DNA from: Schlegelella_A sp963778525 | GTDB taxonomy: Bacteria; Pseudomonadota; Gammaproteobacteria; Burkholderiales; Burkholderiaceae_C | Direction of reading: 5' to 3' | DNA: 64,000 bases | Assembly: GCA_963778525.1 (NCBI GenBank) | Contig: CAVZUJ010000001.1 | Location: 1,434,030-1,498,029, forward strand | Shown: positions 1 through 8,420 of the stretch, piece after piece | How positions within the stretch are numbered: the first letter of the stretch is position 1 | Layout: every line of letters starts with the position of its first letter | Made by a program: the position numbers and the translations under genes | Notes under the pieces: generated by a model | Databases searched by the model: none | What the model was told of the DNA's origin: nothing | The model's input: the letters and a program-made list of their open reading frames with translations, nothing else

Positions 1-953
1 CCCCGCATCACCTTGTTCTTGATCGTCTCCTCGTCGATCGCCTGGTAGAACGCGCGCCGTACGCGCACGTCCTTGAACGGATTCTTCCCTTTGACGTTGC
101 TGAACAGCAGCTCGTCGCGCTTCTGGTCCATGCCGAGGAAGATCGTGCGCAGTTCGGGACCCTGCAGGACCGTGAAGCCGCCGGCTGACTTGATTCGTTC
201 GACGTCCTGCAGGGGCACGGGCTCCATCAAGTCGGTTTCGCCGGAGAGCAGCGCGGCGACGCGGGTCCCATCGTTGCCGATCGGTGTAAAGACGATCTCG
301 TCGATGTTGCTGTCGATCTTGCCCCAGTAGTTGAAGTTGCGGACCAGCACCGTGCGCACCGAGGGTTGACGCTCGCGCAGCCGCCACGGGCCCGTGCCAT
401 TGGCCTTGAAGCTGGCAGTGTTCTCGATGCCTTTGCGGCGGTCGACGGGCTTTTCGGCCTTGTTGTCCTCGCACCATTTCTTGCTCATCATGGCGAGCGT
501 CGTCAGCGTGTCGGGAAGGATCGGGTAAGGCGCCGTGGTCTCGATTTCAATCGCGTAGTCGCCGACCTTGCGCACCTCCTTGATCGGATTGGTGACCCCC
601 TTCATGTCGGAGCCGTCGCCGGAAGCGCGCTTGAAGGTGAAGACAACGTCGTCCGCCGTGAACGGCGTGCCGTCGTGGAATTTGACCCCCTGGCGAAGGT
701 CGAAGTGCCATACCGTCGGCGTCTGCTGTGTCCACTTTGTAGCGAGCGCGGGCGCGAGTCCCATGGTCTTGTCGCGTTCGACCAGCGACTCGTAGACGTT
801 GCCGGTAAAGCTCAGCTGCAGGCTTTCGTTCAGCGAATGCGGGTCCATCGACTGCACGTCGCCCTGATTGGAGACGCGCAGCGTGACGGCCTGGGCCCAG
901 GATGCAGCCAGCACCAGGGATGCCGCGAGAACGAGCGGAGCGATTTTTTTCAT
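1..953 (-). CDS. ABC transporter substrate-binding protein, family 5 (peptide/dipeptide type), C-terminus beyond window
   Basis: Periplasmic solute-binding protein of the DppA/OppA type. The frame starts at 953 with MKKIAPLVLAAS and a typical Sec signal peptide ending in AWA-QA, then runs open to the window edge (about 317 residues seen of a usual 500-540). Family 5 landmarks include the N-terminal stretch SMDPHSLNESLQ, the motif VWHFDLRQGVKFHDGTPF and the downstream DVRVRRAFYQAID. It follows a DppB-type permease with 27 bases between them, so the two form one transcription unit that continues outside the window. The ligand, whether a peptide, glutathione, opine or nickel complex, cannot be told from the sequence. 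Confidence 0.93.
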   Translation of the reverse strand, partial: MKKIAPLVLAASLVLAASWAQAVTLRVSNQGDVQSMDPHSLNESLQLSFTGNVYESLVERDKTMGLAPALATKWTQQTPTVWHFDLRQGVKFHDGTPFTADDVVFTFKRASGDGSDMKGVTNPIKEVRKVGDYAIEIETTAPYPILPDTLTTLAMMSKKWCEDNKAEKPVDRRKGIENTASFKANGTGPWRLRERQPSVRTVLVRNFNYWGKIDSNIDEIVFTPIGNDGTRVAALLSGETDLMEPVPLQDVERIKSAGGFTVLQGPELRTIFLGMDQKRDELLFSNVKGKNPFKDVRVRRAFYQAIDEETIKNKVMR

Positions 954-980
954 GCCAAGCCTTCCGTGAATGAGTGAGTA

Positions 981-1964
981 TCAGTGAGCGCCCGCAGCCG
1001 ACTCGAATCGCAGGCGGGGATCGACGGCGAAGTAGAGCAAGTCGACGACAAGGTTGATGACCACGAAGATCAGCGCGATCAAGCAGAGATAGGCAGCCAT
1101 CACCGGAATGTCGGCGAACGTGACTGCCTGGATGAAAAGCAGGCCCATGCCCGGCCATTGAAAGACGGTCTCGGTGATGATGGCAAAGGCGATCAGCGAG
1201 CCGAGCTGCAGGCCGGTGATCGTGATCACGGGCACCAGCGTGTTCTTCAGCGCATGGCCGAAATAGACGGCGCGGTCGGAAAGACCGCGCGCGCGCGCGA
1301 ACTTGATGTAGTCGGCGCGCAGGACCTCCAGCATCTCGGAGCGCACCAGTCGCATGATGAGCGCGAGCTGGAACACCGCGAGAGTGATGGCCGGAAGGAT
1401 CAGGTGCTTCAGGCCGTCGATCGTCGCCAGACCGGTGGTCCAAGGTCCGAAAGCGACGACCTCGCCACGGCCGAAGCTCGGCAGCCACTTGAGCGTGACG
1501 GCGAAGCCGAGGATCAACAGGATCCCGATCAGGAAGGTTGGCAGCGAAACGCCAACGAGCGAGATCGTCATCATTGCCTGCGAGAGGAACGTTCCACGCT
1601 TCAAGGCGGCGTAGACGCCCATCGGCACGCCGACGAGAAGCGCGATGAGCGCCGCGAGAAAGGAAAGCTCGAGCGTCGCGGGCAATCGCTCGGCGATCAA
1701 TGACGAGACCTTGCGCCCCTGGCGAAGGCTCAGGCCGAACTCGCCGCGAGCGGCATTGCCGACGAAGTGCGCGAACTGGACCGGAAACGGCTGGTCGAGG
1801 CCGAGGTCGGCACGCAGTTCCTGGCGCTGCGCGGGCGTCGCATCCTGGCCGAGGATATTGGTCACCGGGTCGCCGACGTACTGGAAGAGCATGAACGCGA
1901 TGAACGCGACCACGAGCATCACGATCAGAGCCTGGACCAGGCGGCGAAGGATGAAGGCGAGCAT
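981..1964 (-). CDS. ABC transporter permease, DppB/OppB family
   Basis: Inner-membrane permease of a peptide-type ABC importer, partner of the binding protein just downstream. The protein (327 aa from this start) begins MLAFILRRLVQALIVMLVV, the usual DppB opening helix, and has about six hydrophobic segments. The EAA-type loop is visible as RADYIKFARARGLSDRAVYFGHALKN. The frame is open further upstream to 2042, but those residues (WRTPFPIGWCC...) do not resemble family members, so the internal Met at 1964 is preferred although no clear Shine-Dalgarno precedes it. The DppC permease and ATPases are not in the window and would be expected beyond the left edge. Confidence 0.9.
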   Translation of the reverse strand: MLAFILRRLVQALIVMLVVAFIAFMLFQYVGDPVTNILGQDATPAQRQELRADLGLDQPFPVQFAHFVGNAARGEFGLSLRQGRKVSSLIAERLPATLELSFLAALIALLVGVPMGVYAALKRGTFLSQAMMTISLVGVSLPTFLIGILLILGFAVTLKWLPSFGRGEVVAFGPWTTGLATIDGLKHLILPAITLAVFQLALIMRLVRSEMLEVLRADYIKFARARGLSDRAVYFGHALKNTLVPVITITGLQLGSLIAFAIITETVFQWPGMGLLFIQAVTFADIPVMAAYLCLIALIFVVINLVVDLLYFAVDPRLRFESAAGAH

Positions 1965-2132
1965 CAGGAGTCGGCGGTGGACATGGCAGCTCTTGCGCGA
2001 AAGGCAGCACCAGCCGATCGGAAAAGGCGTACGCCAAGGCACGCGGCGCTGTCACGCCGACATGTTCCGCAAATGCCATGCGCGACGCAAAGGGGGAAAC
2101 CACCAGCGCCGCCGGCGCGCGCCCGAGCCGGC

Positions 2133-2162
2133 AAAGAAAAAGCCGCCCCGGAGGGCGGCCTT
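2133..2162 (-). terminator. Rho-independent terminator of the porin gene
   Basis: Read on the minus strand, a GC-rich hairpin (GCCGCC paired with GGCGGC) is followed by TTTTTCTTT. It lies about 25 bases past the porin stop codon, the expected place for that gene's terminator. Confidence 0.8.
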
Positions 2163-2184
2163 GAGATACGCGGAAGAACCGCGA

Positions 2185-3283
2185 TCAGAACGAGTGACGC
2201 AGGCCGATGTTGTAGCCCGTCGACTTGTCCCCGCCGGCCCGAAAGCCTGCATCCGTAATTGTGCCGCCCAACACGCTGAACGCCGCCTTGCCCTTGTTCT
2301 TGATCTGGGCGGCCGTGGCGTAGATCGCCGTACGCTTGGACAGGTTGTAGACACCTTCGATCGAGAACATGTCGGCGTCGTTGTCGTCGGTGCTGGTGCT
2401 AGGACACACAGCCGCGCAGACAACTGGAGCATTGGTATTTCCCGACGCGTCCGCATGAGCGTAGGACGCGCGCAACTCCAACTGGCCGAGCGGCAGGGAA
2501 CCGCTGACCTCCCAGACCCCCTGCTTCAGGTCGTTCCACTTGTTCTGGTTGTAGTACGCAAAGATCTTGGCCACGCCGAAGTCCCAGGAGCCGCCAACGT
2601 TCGCCATCGTGAAGCTGCCGGGATTGTTGGTCTTGGTGTTGCCGTAACCGAAGTTGACATCGAACGGGCCGGCGCCCCAGCCGATGCGGCCACCGTAGTA
2701 CTTGTTGTTGTCGAGGCCCTGGCCAGCGGCCACCATGGCCTGGCCGTAAAGGCCGCCGATTCCGCTCGGCAGGAAGTAGCCGATCGAGTTGTTGGCCCGG
2801 GCGATCGTCGCTGCGCCACTGCCCAGCGAGCTGATGAGGTTCAGGCCCTGGCCCAAGCCGTTGGCACCGTTCACGTCGTCATAGACCGTGTTCCAGAACG
2901 ACGGGGTATAGTCGCGGCCGAGGCGGAGCTCACCGAAGTGGTCCTGAATCAGGCTGACGGTCGAACGACGATTGAAGATCTGACGCGCCGGCGGCCGGTG
3001 CGGCCGTGGCCGTTGCTGCCGCCTTCGATGCCGGCTTCGTTGTCCATGCCAGCCTCGAGCCAGAAGCCCGCCTTCAGGCCGCCGCCGAGGTCTTCAATGC
3101 CGCGGAAGCCCAAGCGGTTGCTGTTCAGCTGGTTGCTTGCAAGCGACTGGGTATGTGACCCCACCGTTCTTGATGCTCGTTGGCGCTCAGGTCGACCACG
3201 CCCCAGAGGGTCACGGAGGATTGGGCTGAGGCCGCGCCAGCGAACGCGCCGAGGACGGCGAGAGCGAGCAGAGATTTTTTCAT
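2185..3283 (-). pseudogene. Gram-negative porin (trimeric, Burkholderiales type), frame broken by about three indels
   Basis: Outer-membrane general diffusion porin of the 16-strand family. The start at 3283 has a strong ribosome site (AGGAGAT) and encodes MKKSLLALAVLGAFAGAAS with a signal peptide, then SSVTLWGVVDLSAN, the standard first strand. Frame jumps occur near 3175-3200 (two close together) and near 2990. All segments carry conserved porin residues: SNRLGFRGIEDLGGGLKAGF, RQIFNRRSTVSL, GELRLGRDYTPSFW, and a C-terminal YNIGLRHSF ending in the Phe used by the BAM complex. From 2990 to the stop the frame is intact. Since no part has decayed, sequence error is likelier than true inactivation. 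A complete gene would give about 360 residues. Confidence 0.85.
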
Positions 3284-3502
3284 TGCGTCTATCTCCTAGG
3301 TTGAATTCAAGAGGTCCCGATCACCGATAACCCGCGCTGGAGCAGATCAGGTACAACCCCCTTTGCGGAAGTTGTGCGTATTGCACCAGAGGGACCCGCC
3401 CCTGCAAAGCCTTGCCGAGCAAAAAAAGGCCTTATGTTGTCTCGGTACAACGAGGATTTCGCCGAAATGTGGCGACCTCCCACGGGTATTCTCGAAGCGT
3501 CC

Positions 3503-4144
3503 ATGGAGCCGACGCGACGCACCCTCGCCGACCAGACCGTGATCGTCATCGATCAGGCCTTGCGTGCGCTCACGAGCGAACCGCTGGCTGCGCGGGCAGC
3601 GCCTGTCGCACAGAAGACCGGCGAGGTCCTGAGCGACAGCGATCGGCGCGCATCGGGTGCGCTGATGCGGGTCAATCACGTCGGTGAGATCTGCGCGCAA
3701 GCCCTGTACAGCGCGCAGGCGTTGACGACACCCAGCGCGGCGCTGCGCCGGCAGTTCGAGACGGCGGCGGCCGAAGAAACCGACCATCTCGCCTGGACTT
3801 CACAGCGGCTGCGCGAGCTTGGCGCGCGGCCGAGCCTGCTCAACCCGGCCTGGTTCCTGGGCGCATTCGCCATCGGCATGGTCGCCGGACGCGCCGGCAA
3901 TCAGGCGAGTCTCGGCTTCGTGGTCGAAACCGAGCGGCAGGTGGAGCGCCATCTCGCCGGCCACCTCGACCGGCTTCCTGCAAGCGACCACGCGTCGCGC
4001 GCGATCGTGCGACAGATGAAGGACGATGAAGCCCGGCATGCTCTGGCCGCGGAGGAGGCGGGCGCCCGGCGCCTGCCGTGGCCGATGCGCATGGCGATGC
4101 GCGCCGCCGCCGCGGTCATGACGACGACGGCGCACTACATCTGA
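3503..4144 (+). CDS. coq7: 2-polyprenyl-3-methyl-6-methoxy-1,4-benzoquinone hydroxylase (Coq7)
   Basis: Di-iron membrane-associated monooxygenase that adds the last hydroxyl group in aerobic ubiquinone synthesis, the role UbiF plays in E. coli. The 213-residue protein carries the ferritin-like iron ligands: E in NHVGEICAQ, EETDH, E in VVETERQVERH and DDEARH. A hydrophobic stretch (AWFLGAFAIGMVAGRAG) fits membrane attachment. The frame is open upstream to 3374, but family members begin near MEPTRRTLADQ, so 3503 is chosen. Its 3' end overlaps the convergent OsmC-like gene by ten bases. Confidence 0.95.
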   Translation: MEPTRRTLADQTVIVIDQALRALTSEPLAARAAPVAQKTGEVLSDSDRRASGALMRVNHVGEICAQALYSAQALTTPSAALRRQFETAAAEETDHLAWTSQRLRELGARPSLLNPAWFLGAFAIGMVAGRAGNQASLGFVVETERQVERHLAGHLDRLPASDHASRAIVRQMKDDEARHALAAEEAGARRLPWPMRMAMRAAAAVMTTTAHYI

Positions 4145-4593
4145 GGATCGGTCCTCGCGGGCGCGTCGGCAGAAACGGCGACGATCTCGAAGCTGGTCGC
4201 GATCTGCGCCGTCTTGCCGAGCATGATCGTCGCCGAGCAATATTTCTCGTGCGACAGCGCAATGGCGCGCTCGACTGCAGCGCTCGACAGCCCGACCCCC
4301 GTGACGATGAAGTGAAGATCTATCTGGGTAAAGACCTTGGGATCTTGCGGCGCCCTCTCCGAACTCACTTCGACGCGGCATCCGCGCACGTCATGGCGGC
4401 CTCGCCGCAGGATCAGTACGACGTCATACGCGGTGCAGGCACCCGTCCCGGCAAGAACGGTCTCCATCGGCCGGGGGGCGAGGTTGCGACCGCCGCCATC
4501 CGGCGCACCGTCCATCGTCAGCAGATGGCCGCTGCCGGTTTCGGCGGAAAACGCCATACCGCTGGATGGCAGCCAATCGATCGTGCACTTCAT
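4135..4593 (-). CDS. OsmC/YhfA-family protein
   Basis: Small OsmC-fold protein (152 aa). The family includes peroxide- and hydroperoxide-reducing enzymes and YhfA-like proteins of unknown role. The Cys expected at the start of the central helix is present in GTGACTAYDVVLILRR, and a second lies in HEKYCSATIMLGKTA, the pattern of thiol-based members. The order (N-terminal MKCTIDWLPSSGMAF, the PMETVLAGTGAC helix, C-terminal strands) fits YhfA more closely than OsmC itself. It starts at 4593, converges on coq7 with a ten-base overlap, and points away from the small RNA candidate whose promoter begins 26 bases upstream. Confidence 0.85.
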   Translation of the reverse strand: MKCTIDWLPSSGMAFSAETGSGHLLTMDGAPDGGGRNLAPRPMETVLAGTGACTAYDVVLILRRGRHDVRGCRVEVSSERAPQDPKVFTQIDLHFIVTGVGLSSAAVERAIALSHEKYCSATIMLGKTAQIATSFEIVAVSADAPARTDPQM

Positions 4594-4618
4594 GGTGTTC
4601 TCACTCTTCGGTTCGATA

Positions 4619-4647
4619 TTGCACTGCAGCAAAAAACGCCCTACACT
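4619..4647 (+). promoter_or_regulatory. Sigma-70-like promoter of the small RNA candidate
   Basis: TTGCAC (4619-4624) and TACACT (4642-4647) are separated by exactly 17 bases, an excellent match to a housekeeping promoter. Transcription would begin near 4654. The promoter sits between the divergent OsmC-like gene and the terminator hairpin, with no open reading frame downstream before that terminator. Confidence 0.6.
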
Positions 4648-4653
4648 CGATTT

Positions 4654-4769
4654 CAGTCGGCTCGCGCGGTGCATTTTTTCAGCCTCCCGCGCGTTCTGCC
4701 GGATCGATTGTCTCCTCCACCTCCTCATTGGTGGATTCAGCCCAAGGCAGCAATGCCTTGGGCTTTTTT
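4654..4769 (+). ncRNA. Candidate small regulatory RNA with C/U-rich (anti-Shine-Dalgarno-like) loops
   Basis: About 116 nt between a good promoter and a textbook terminator, with no coding frame. Three stem-loops are predictable by eye. Stem 1 pairs CGCGCGG (4663-4669) with CCGCGCG (4687-4693); its loop holds a T6 run and CCTC. Stem 2 pairs TCCACC (4716-4721) with GGTGGA (4730-4735) around the loop TCCTCATT, preceded by TCTCC. Stem 3 is the terminator. Exposed CCUCC-type loops are known in alphaproteobacterial ar14-type RNAs and neisserial sibling RNAs that bind ribosome-binding sites, so a similar antisense role is inferred. The alternative is an attenuated leader of the threonine dehydratase gene, whose start is 68 bases past the terminator. 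Confidence 0.5.
4740..4769 (+). terminator. Rho-independent terminator
   Basis: Perfect ten-base stem GCCCAAGGCA / TGCCTTGGGC with a GCAA tetraloop, followed directly by six T residues. It ends the small RNA candidate on the plus strand. Confidence 0.88.
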
Positions 4770-4836
4770 CTGCGCTGGCGCGGACGCGGCCGGCATGAAG
4801 CGCCGCGTATGATGCGGCGCCGCAATCGTCAGCCGC

Positions 4837-6423
4837 ATGGCGACCCTCCAAGGCATGGCGCCCGTTCCCAAAAAGTCCCCTCCGCGCAAGACCGCGGGCC
4901 CGCCTCCGCTGGACCTTTCGGGATACCTGCAGAAAGTGCTGACGGCGCGCGTCTACGACGTCGCCATCGAATCGGCGCTCGACCCGGCCCCGCGCCTGTC
5001 GACCCGCCTCGGCCACCGCGTCTTGCTCAAGCGCGAAGACACGCAGCCGGTCTTCAGCTTCAAGCTGCGGGGTGCCTACAACAAGATGGCTCGCCTGCCT
5101 GCAGCGGCATTGCGCCGGGGAGTGATCTGCGCGTCAGCCGGAAATCATGCTCAAGGCGTGGCCCTGGCTGCACAGCGCCTTGCCTGCAAGGCGCTGGTGG
5201 TGATGCCGACGACAACGCCCTCGCTCAAGATCGCCGCCGTTCGCGCCCTCGGCGCCGAAGTGGTTCTGCACGGCGACAGCTATTCCGACGCGCACGCCCG
5301 CGCCCTCGAGCTCGAGAGCGCGAACGGACTCAGCTTCGTTCACCCCTTCGATGACCCGGATGTCATCGCCGGCCAGGGCACGATCGCCATGGAGATCCTG
5401 CGCCAGCACCCGGGGCCGATCGACGCGATCTTCGTCGCCGTCGGCGGCGGCGGCCTGATCTCCGGGATCGCGGCGTACATCAAGGCAGTGCGTCCGGAGA
5501 TTCGCATCGTCGGTGTGCAGATGAACGACTCGGACGCCATGCTGCGCTCGATCAAGGCCGGTCGGCGAATACTGCTCGACGACGTCGGTCTGTTCTCCGA
5601 CGGCACGGCGGTCAAGCGCGTGGGCGTGGAGACTTTTCGTCTGGCGCGACAGCTCGTCGACGAGTGGATCGTGGTCGACACCGACGCCGCGTGCGCCGCG
5701 ATCAAGGATGTGTTCGAGGACACGCGCAGCATCCTCGAGCCGGCCGGCGCGCTCGGCGTCGCCGCGATCAAGCAGTACGCGCAAAAGCGACGAGCCAAGG
5801 ACGAGACCTACGTCGCCATCACCTGCGGCGCGAACATGAACTTCGATCGCCTCCGCTTCGTTGCCGAGCGCGCCGAAGTGGGTGAAGAACGCGAGGCCCT
5901 GTTCGCCGTCACCATTCCGGAGGAGCGCGGGAGCTTTCGACGCTTTTGCGAGCTGATCGGCCCGCGTGCCGTCACCGAGTTCAACTATCGAATCTCGGAT
6001 GCCGCCGTTGCCCACGTGTTCGTCGGCATCGCCACCATCGACCGTCCCGAATCGGCGCGCCTGGCGCGCGACTTCGCCAGGCACGGCTTTGCAACGCTCG
6101 ACCTCACCGGCGACGAGCTCGCCAAGGAACACGTCCGCCACATGGTTGGCGGCCGCACCGGCCTGTCGAAGGACGAGCGGCTCTATCGCTTCGTCTTTCC
6201 GGAACGGCCGGGTGCGTTGATGCGGTTCCTGTCGAGCATGCCGGCAGGCTGGAACATCAGCTTGTTTCACTATCGCAATCAGGGCGCCGACTACGGCCGC
6301 ATCCTGGTGGGCATGCAGGTACCTGCGGCTGACGAGAAGGCGTTTCGCGACTTTCTCGACTCGCTCGACTACCCTTGCGCCGACGAGACCGACAACCCCG
6401 GATATCGGCTTTTTCTGCAGTAG
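4837..6423 (+). CDS. ilvA: Threonine ammonia-lyase (threonine dehydratase), biosynthetic type
   Basis: PLP enzyme converting threonine to 2-oxobutanoate, the first step of isoleucine synthesis. The 528-residue protein has the catalytic domain first: the PLP lysine is K76 in SFKLRGAYNK, preceded by LLKREDTQPV, and the phosphate-binding glycine loop is AVGGGGLISG. The last ~190 residues form two ACT-like regulatory domains (FAVTIPEERGSFRRFCELI and RFVFPERPGALMRFLSSM), as in the isoleucine-inhibited enzymes. Family members are usually 500-515 aa; the extra length is a Lys/Pro-rich N-terminus, so the Met at residue 7 is a possible alternative start. It is followed convergently by gspC. Confidence 0.95.
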   Translation: MATLQGMAPVPKKSPPRKTAGPPPLDLSGYLQKVLTARVYDVAIESALDPAPRLSTRLGHRVLLKREDTQPVFSFKLRGAYNKMARLPAAALRRGVICASAGNHAQGVALAAQRLACKALVVMPTTTPSLKIAAVRALGAEVVLHGDSYSDAHARALELESANGLSFVHPFDDPDVIAGQGTIAMEILRQHPGPIDAIFVAVGGGGLISGIAAYIKAVRPEIRIVGVQMNDSDAMLRSIKAGRRILLDDVGLFSDGTAVKRVGVETFRLARQLVDEWIVVDTDAACAAIKDVFEDTRSILEPAGALGVAAIKQYAQKRRAKDETYVAITCGANMNFDRLRFVAERAEVGEEREALFAVTIPEERGSFRRFCELIGPRAVTEFNYRISDAAVAHVFVGIATIDRPESARLARDFARHGFATLDLTGDELAKEHVRHMVGGRTGLSKDERLYRFVFPERPGALMRFLSSMPAGWNISLFHYRNQGADYGRILVGMQVPAADEKAFRDFLDSLDYPCADETDNPGYRLFLQ

Positions 6424-6434
6424 CCCGTCAGTGG

Positions 6435-7097
6435 TTACTGCGAGTTCCCCTCTTCCGGCGTGGGCAGGGTCGGGTTGCTCGGCGGCTCGCCGGTAGCGGG
6501 CATCGGCTGCGATTGCAGCACCGACGGCTGAGGCGTGCCCAGGATCGGCGTCGCCGCTGCGGGCAGCGCCGGTGACGGCAGGCGCGGCGGAACCGGGCGG
6601 ACAGCTGCCGTCATGTTCGCTGTCGCCCCATGGGCCGGCAGCGATCCGGTCGCCGGCGCCGACAGCGCCGGCATCTCGAGCAGCATGCTCCTCGCGCCGT
6701 CGGCAGGGCCGAGCGAGGCCGTGCGCAGGCTCACCGACTGCAAGACCAGCCCGTTGTCGAGGCGCGCCCCGACCACGAAGGCCCTGGCCGGCTTGCCGTC
6801 GACGGCGATGAGGGCGAGTCCGTAGGCCGACGCCTCGTCGGCCGATTTCGATCTCGGCGCCATCACCCCGAGCAGCCGGTAGCGCGATGCGGCCGCCGGC
6901 TGGAGCGAGCTCGCGCTCGCAAGAGACGGCGGCGCGCCGAACAACCGCGCCAGATCGCCGCGCGCCGGCGCCGAGCGCTCGACAGGCACGACGAAAGCCG
7001 GTGCCTGTGGCGGGCTGGCGGCAAAGCGCAAGCCCCAGAACATGGCGGTAGCCGCAACGAGCGACCAGATCACGAACGCCGAGAGTCGCGCGAACAT
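6435..7097 (-). CDS. gspC: Type II secretion system protein GspC
   Basis: Inner-membrane subunit linking the inner-membrane platform to the secretin. The 220-residue protein has one N-terminal membrane helix (FVIWSLVAATAMFWGLRF) and a homology region in the periplasm (ARLFGAPP, RYRLLGVMAPRS, ALIAVDGKPARAFVVGARLDNGLVLQSV). It ends in a long Pro/Ala-rich tail with no PDZ or coiled-coil domain, as is common in Burkholderiales GspC. It is transcribed away from gspG with 59 bases between the starts, so the two promoters must lie in that short gap. Confidence 0.88.
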   Translation of the reverse strand: MFARLSAFVIWSLVAATAMFWGLRFAASPPQAPAFVVPVERSAPARGDLARLFGAPPSLASASSLQPAAASRYRLLGVMAPRSKSADEASAYGLALIAVDGKPARAFVVGARLDNGLVLQSVSLRTASLGPADGARSMLLEMPALSAPATGSLPAHGATANMTAAVRPVPPRLPSPALPAAATPILGTPQPSVLQSQPMPATGEPPSNPTLPTPEEGNSQ

Positions 7098-7156
7098 GCG
7101 GCGATTATGATGGAACGACCCTGCCGCAACGGCATCCGAACGGGTAGAACTCCACG

Positions 7157-7591
7157 ATGCACCTGCCGATGAAAACCTTCCGCGGACGACGCGGTTTCAC
7201 GCTGATCGAGCTGATGGTCGTGCTGGTGATCATCGGTGTGCTGGCCGCGCTGATCGTTCCCAACATGCTCGACCGCGCCGAAGACGCCCGTGTGACTGCG
7301 GCTCGAACCGATGTCAACAACCTGATGCAGGCGCTCAAGCTCTACAAGCTCGACAACCTGCGCTACCCGAGCAGCGAGCAGGGGCTGCAGGCGCTCGTCG
7401 TCAAGCCGACCGTCGGCACGATCCCGCCGAACTGGCGGCCGTATCTCGACAAGCTGCCGAGCGATCCCTGGGCCCATCCCTACCAGTACTCCAATCCGGG
7501 ACTGAACGGCGAGATCGACGTCTACAGTTTCGGGGCCGACGGCGTTGCCGGCGGCGAAGGCAGGAATGCCGACATCGGCTCCTGGCAGTGA
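7157..7591 (+). CDS. gspG: Type II secretion major pseudopilin GspG
   Basis: Major subunit of the periplasmic pseudopilus. The 144-residue product has the prepilin peptidase site RRGFTLIELMVVLVIIGVL near the N-terminus, with Glu at +5, followed by the long hydrophobic helix. The C-terminal calcium-loop region reads LPSDPWAHPYQYSNPG, then DVYSFGADGVAGGEGRNADIG, both diagnostic of GspG. The start at 7157 (MHLPMKTFRG) could also be the Met four codons later. It opens the plus-strand gsp operon. Confidence 0.96.
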   Translation: MHLPMKTFRGRRGFTLIELMVVLVIIGVLAALIVPNMLDRAEDARVTAARTDVNNLMQALKLYKLDNLRYPSSEQGLQALVVKPTVGTIPPNWRPYLDKLPSDPWAHPYQYSNPGLNGEIDVYSFGADGVAGGEGRNADIGSWQ

Positions 7592-8420
7592 GCCTCCAGC
7601 TGGCCGCGCGCCGCGCGGGCGCGGCTTCACGCTGATCGAGCTGCTGGTCGTCGTTGCCCTGATCGCGATCGCCAGTGCCGTCGCCAGCCTGGCATTGCGC
7701 GACCCCGCGGCATCCACACTCGAGCACGAAGCAGTTCGCCTGTCCGCGTTGCTCGAATCGGCCCGCGCCAGCGCGCGCGCATCAGGCATCGCCGCGCGCT
7801 GGACGCCACTGTCGCAAGATCCCGATGGCGCCGGATTTCGATTCATCGGCCTGCCGTCGACCGAGCCCTTGCCGACGCATTGGCTCGACTCGCGAACCTC
7901 GGCGCAGGTGATCGGCGCCACCGCCGTCAACCTCGGTCCGGAGCCGCTGATCGGCGAGCAGCGAATCGTGCTTCGGCTGAACGACCAGCGATTGACTTTG
8001 GCGACCGACGGCATCGGCCCGTTCGGCGTCGCCGACGATCGCGACATCGAAGCCGTGAGACGCGCGCGAACTGGCGGATTCACGCTGATCGAGGTGCTGG
8101 TGGCGCTGGCCATCGTCGCGATCACCCTCGGCGCCGGCATCAAGGCGGCCGGCTCGCTCACCGCCAACACCGCACGCTTCGCTGCCGTCACCGCGGCCGA
8201 GTGGTGCGCCGATAACCGGCTCACTGCGCTCAAGCTGGCGCATCTCTACCCGGACACCGGCGACAGCGATTTCACCTGTGACGAGCTCGGCCGCACCTAC
8301 CTCGGCAAGCTCGTGGTCCGGCCGACCCCGAATCCGAATTTCCGGCGTGTCGACGCCCAGATCCTCGACGAGAACGGGTTGCCGATCCTTCTGCTGTCGA
8401 CCGTCGTGGGACGATCGTGA
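7566..8420 (+). CDS. gspH-gspI: Type II secretion minor pseudopilins GspH and GspI in one open reading frame
   Basis: A single uninterrupted frame holds two complete pseudopilins. The first part (to about 8054) is GspH: prepilin site RGFTLIELLVVVALIAIAS, then RLSALLESARASARASG and the terminal LATDGIGPFGV. The second begins with a new prepilin site, GGFTLIEVLVALAIVAITL, and continues as GspI (WCADNRLTALKLA, then FRRVDAQIL). Normally these are separate genes of about 160 and 120 codons. Other junctions in this operon use GTGA or ATGA overlaps, and a GTGA sits at 8055-8058, but its TGA is in the other frame. A one-base error at the end of gspH, or a real fusion, would both give this picture. 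The frame is open a further 21 bases upstream of the chosen start. Confidence 0.85.
   Translation: MPTSAPGSEPPAGRAPRGRGFTLIELLVVVALIAIASAVASLALRDPAASTLEHEAVRLSALLESARASARASGIAARWTPLSQDPDGAGFRFIGLPSTEPLPTHWLDSRTSAQVIGATAVNLGPEPLIGEQRIVLRLNDQRLTLATDGIGPFGVADDRDIEAVRRARTGGFTLIEVLVALAIVAITLGAGIKAAGSLTANTARFAAVTAAEWCADNRLTALKLAHLYPDTGDSDFTCDELGRTYLGKLVVRPTPNPNFRRVDAQILDENGLPILLLSTVVGRS
8055..8420 (+). other. gspI: Probable separate gspI start (GTG) inside the GspH-GspI frame
   Basis: The GTG at 8055 would start a 121-residue GspI (VRRARTGGFTLIEVL) with a normal short leader before the prepilin peptidase cut. Size and leader match standalone GspI proteins. This is the likely product start if the upstream gspH really ends at the overlapping TGA at 8056. 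Confidence 0.6.
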
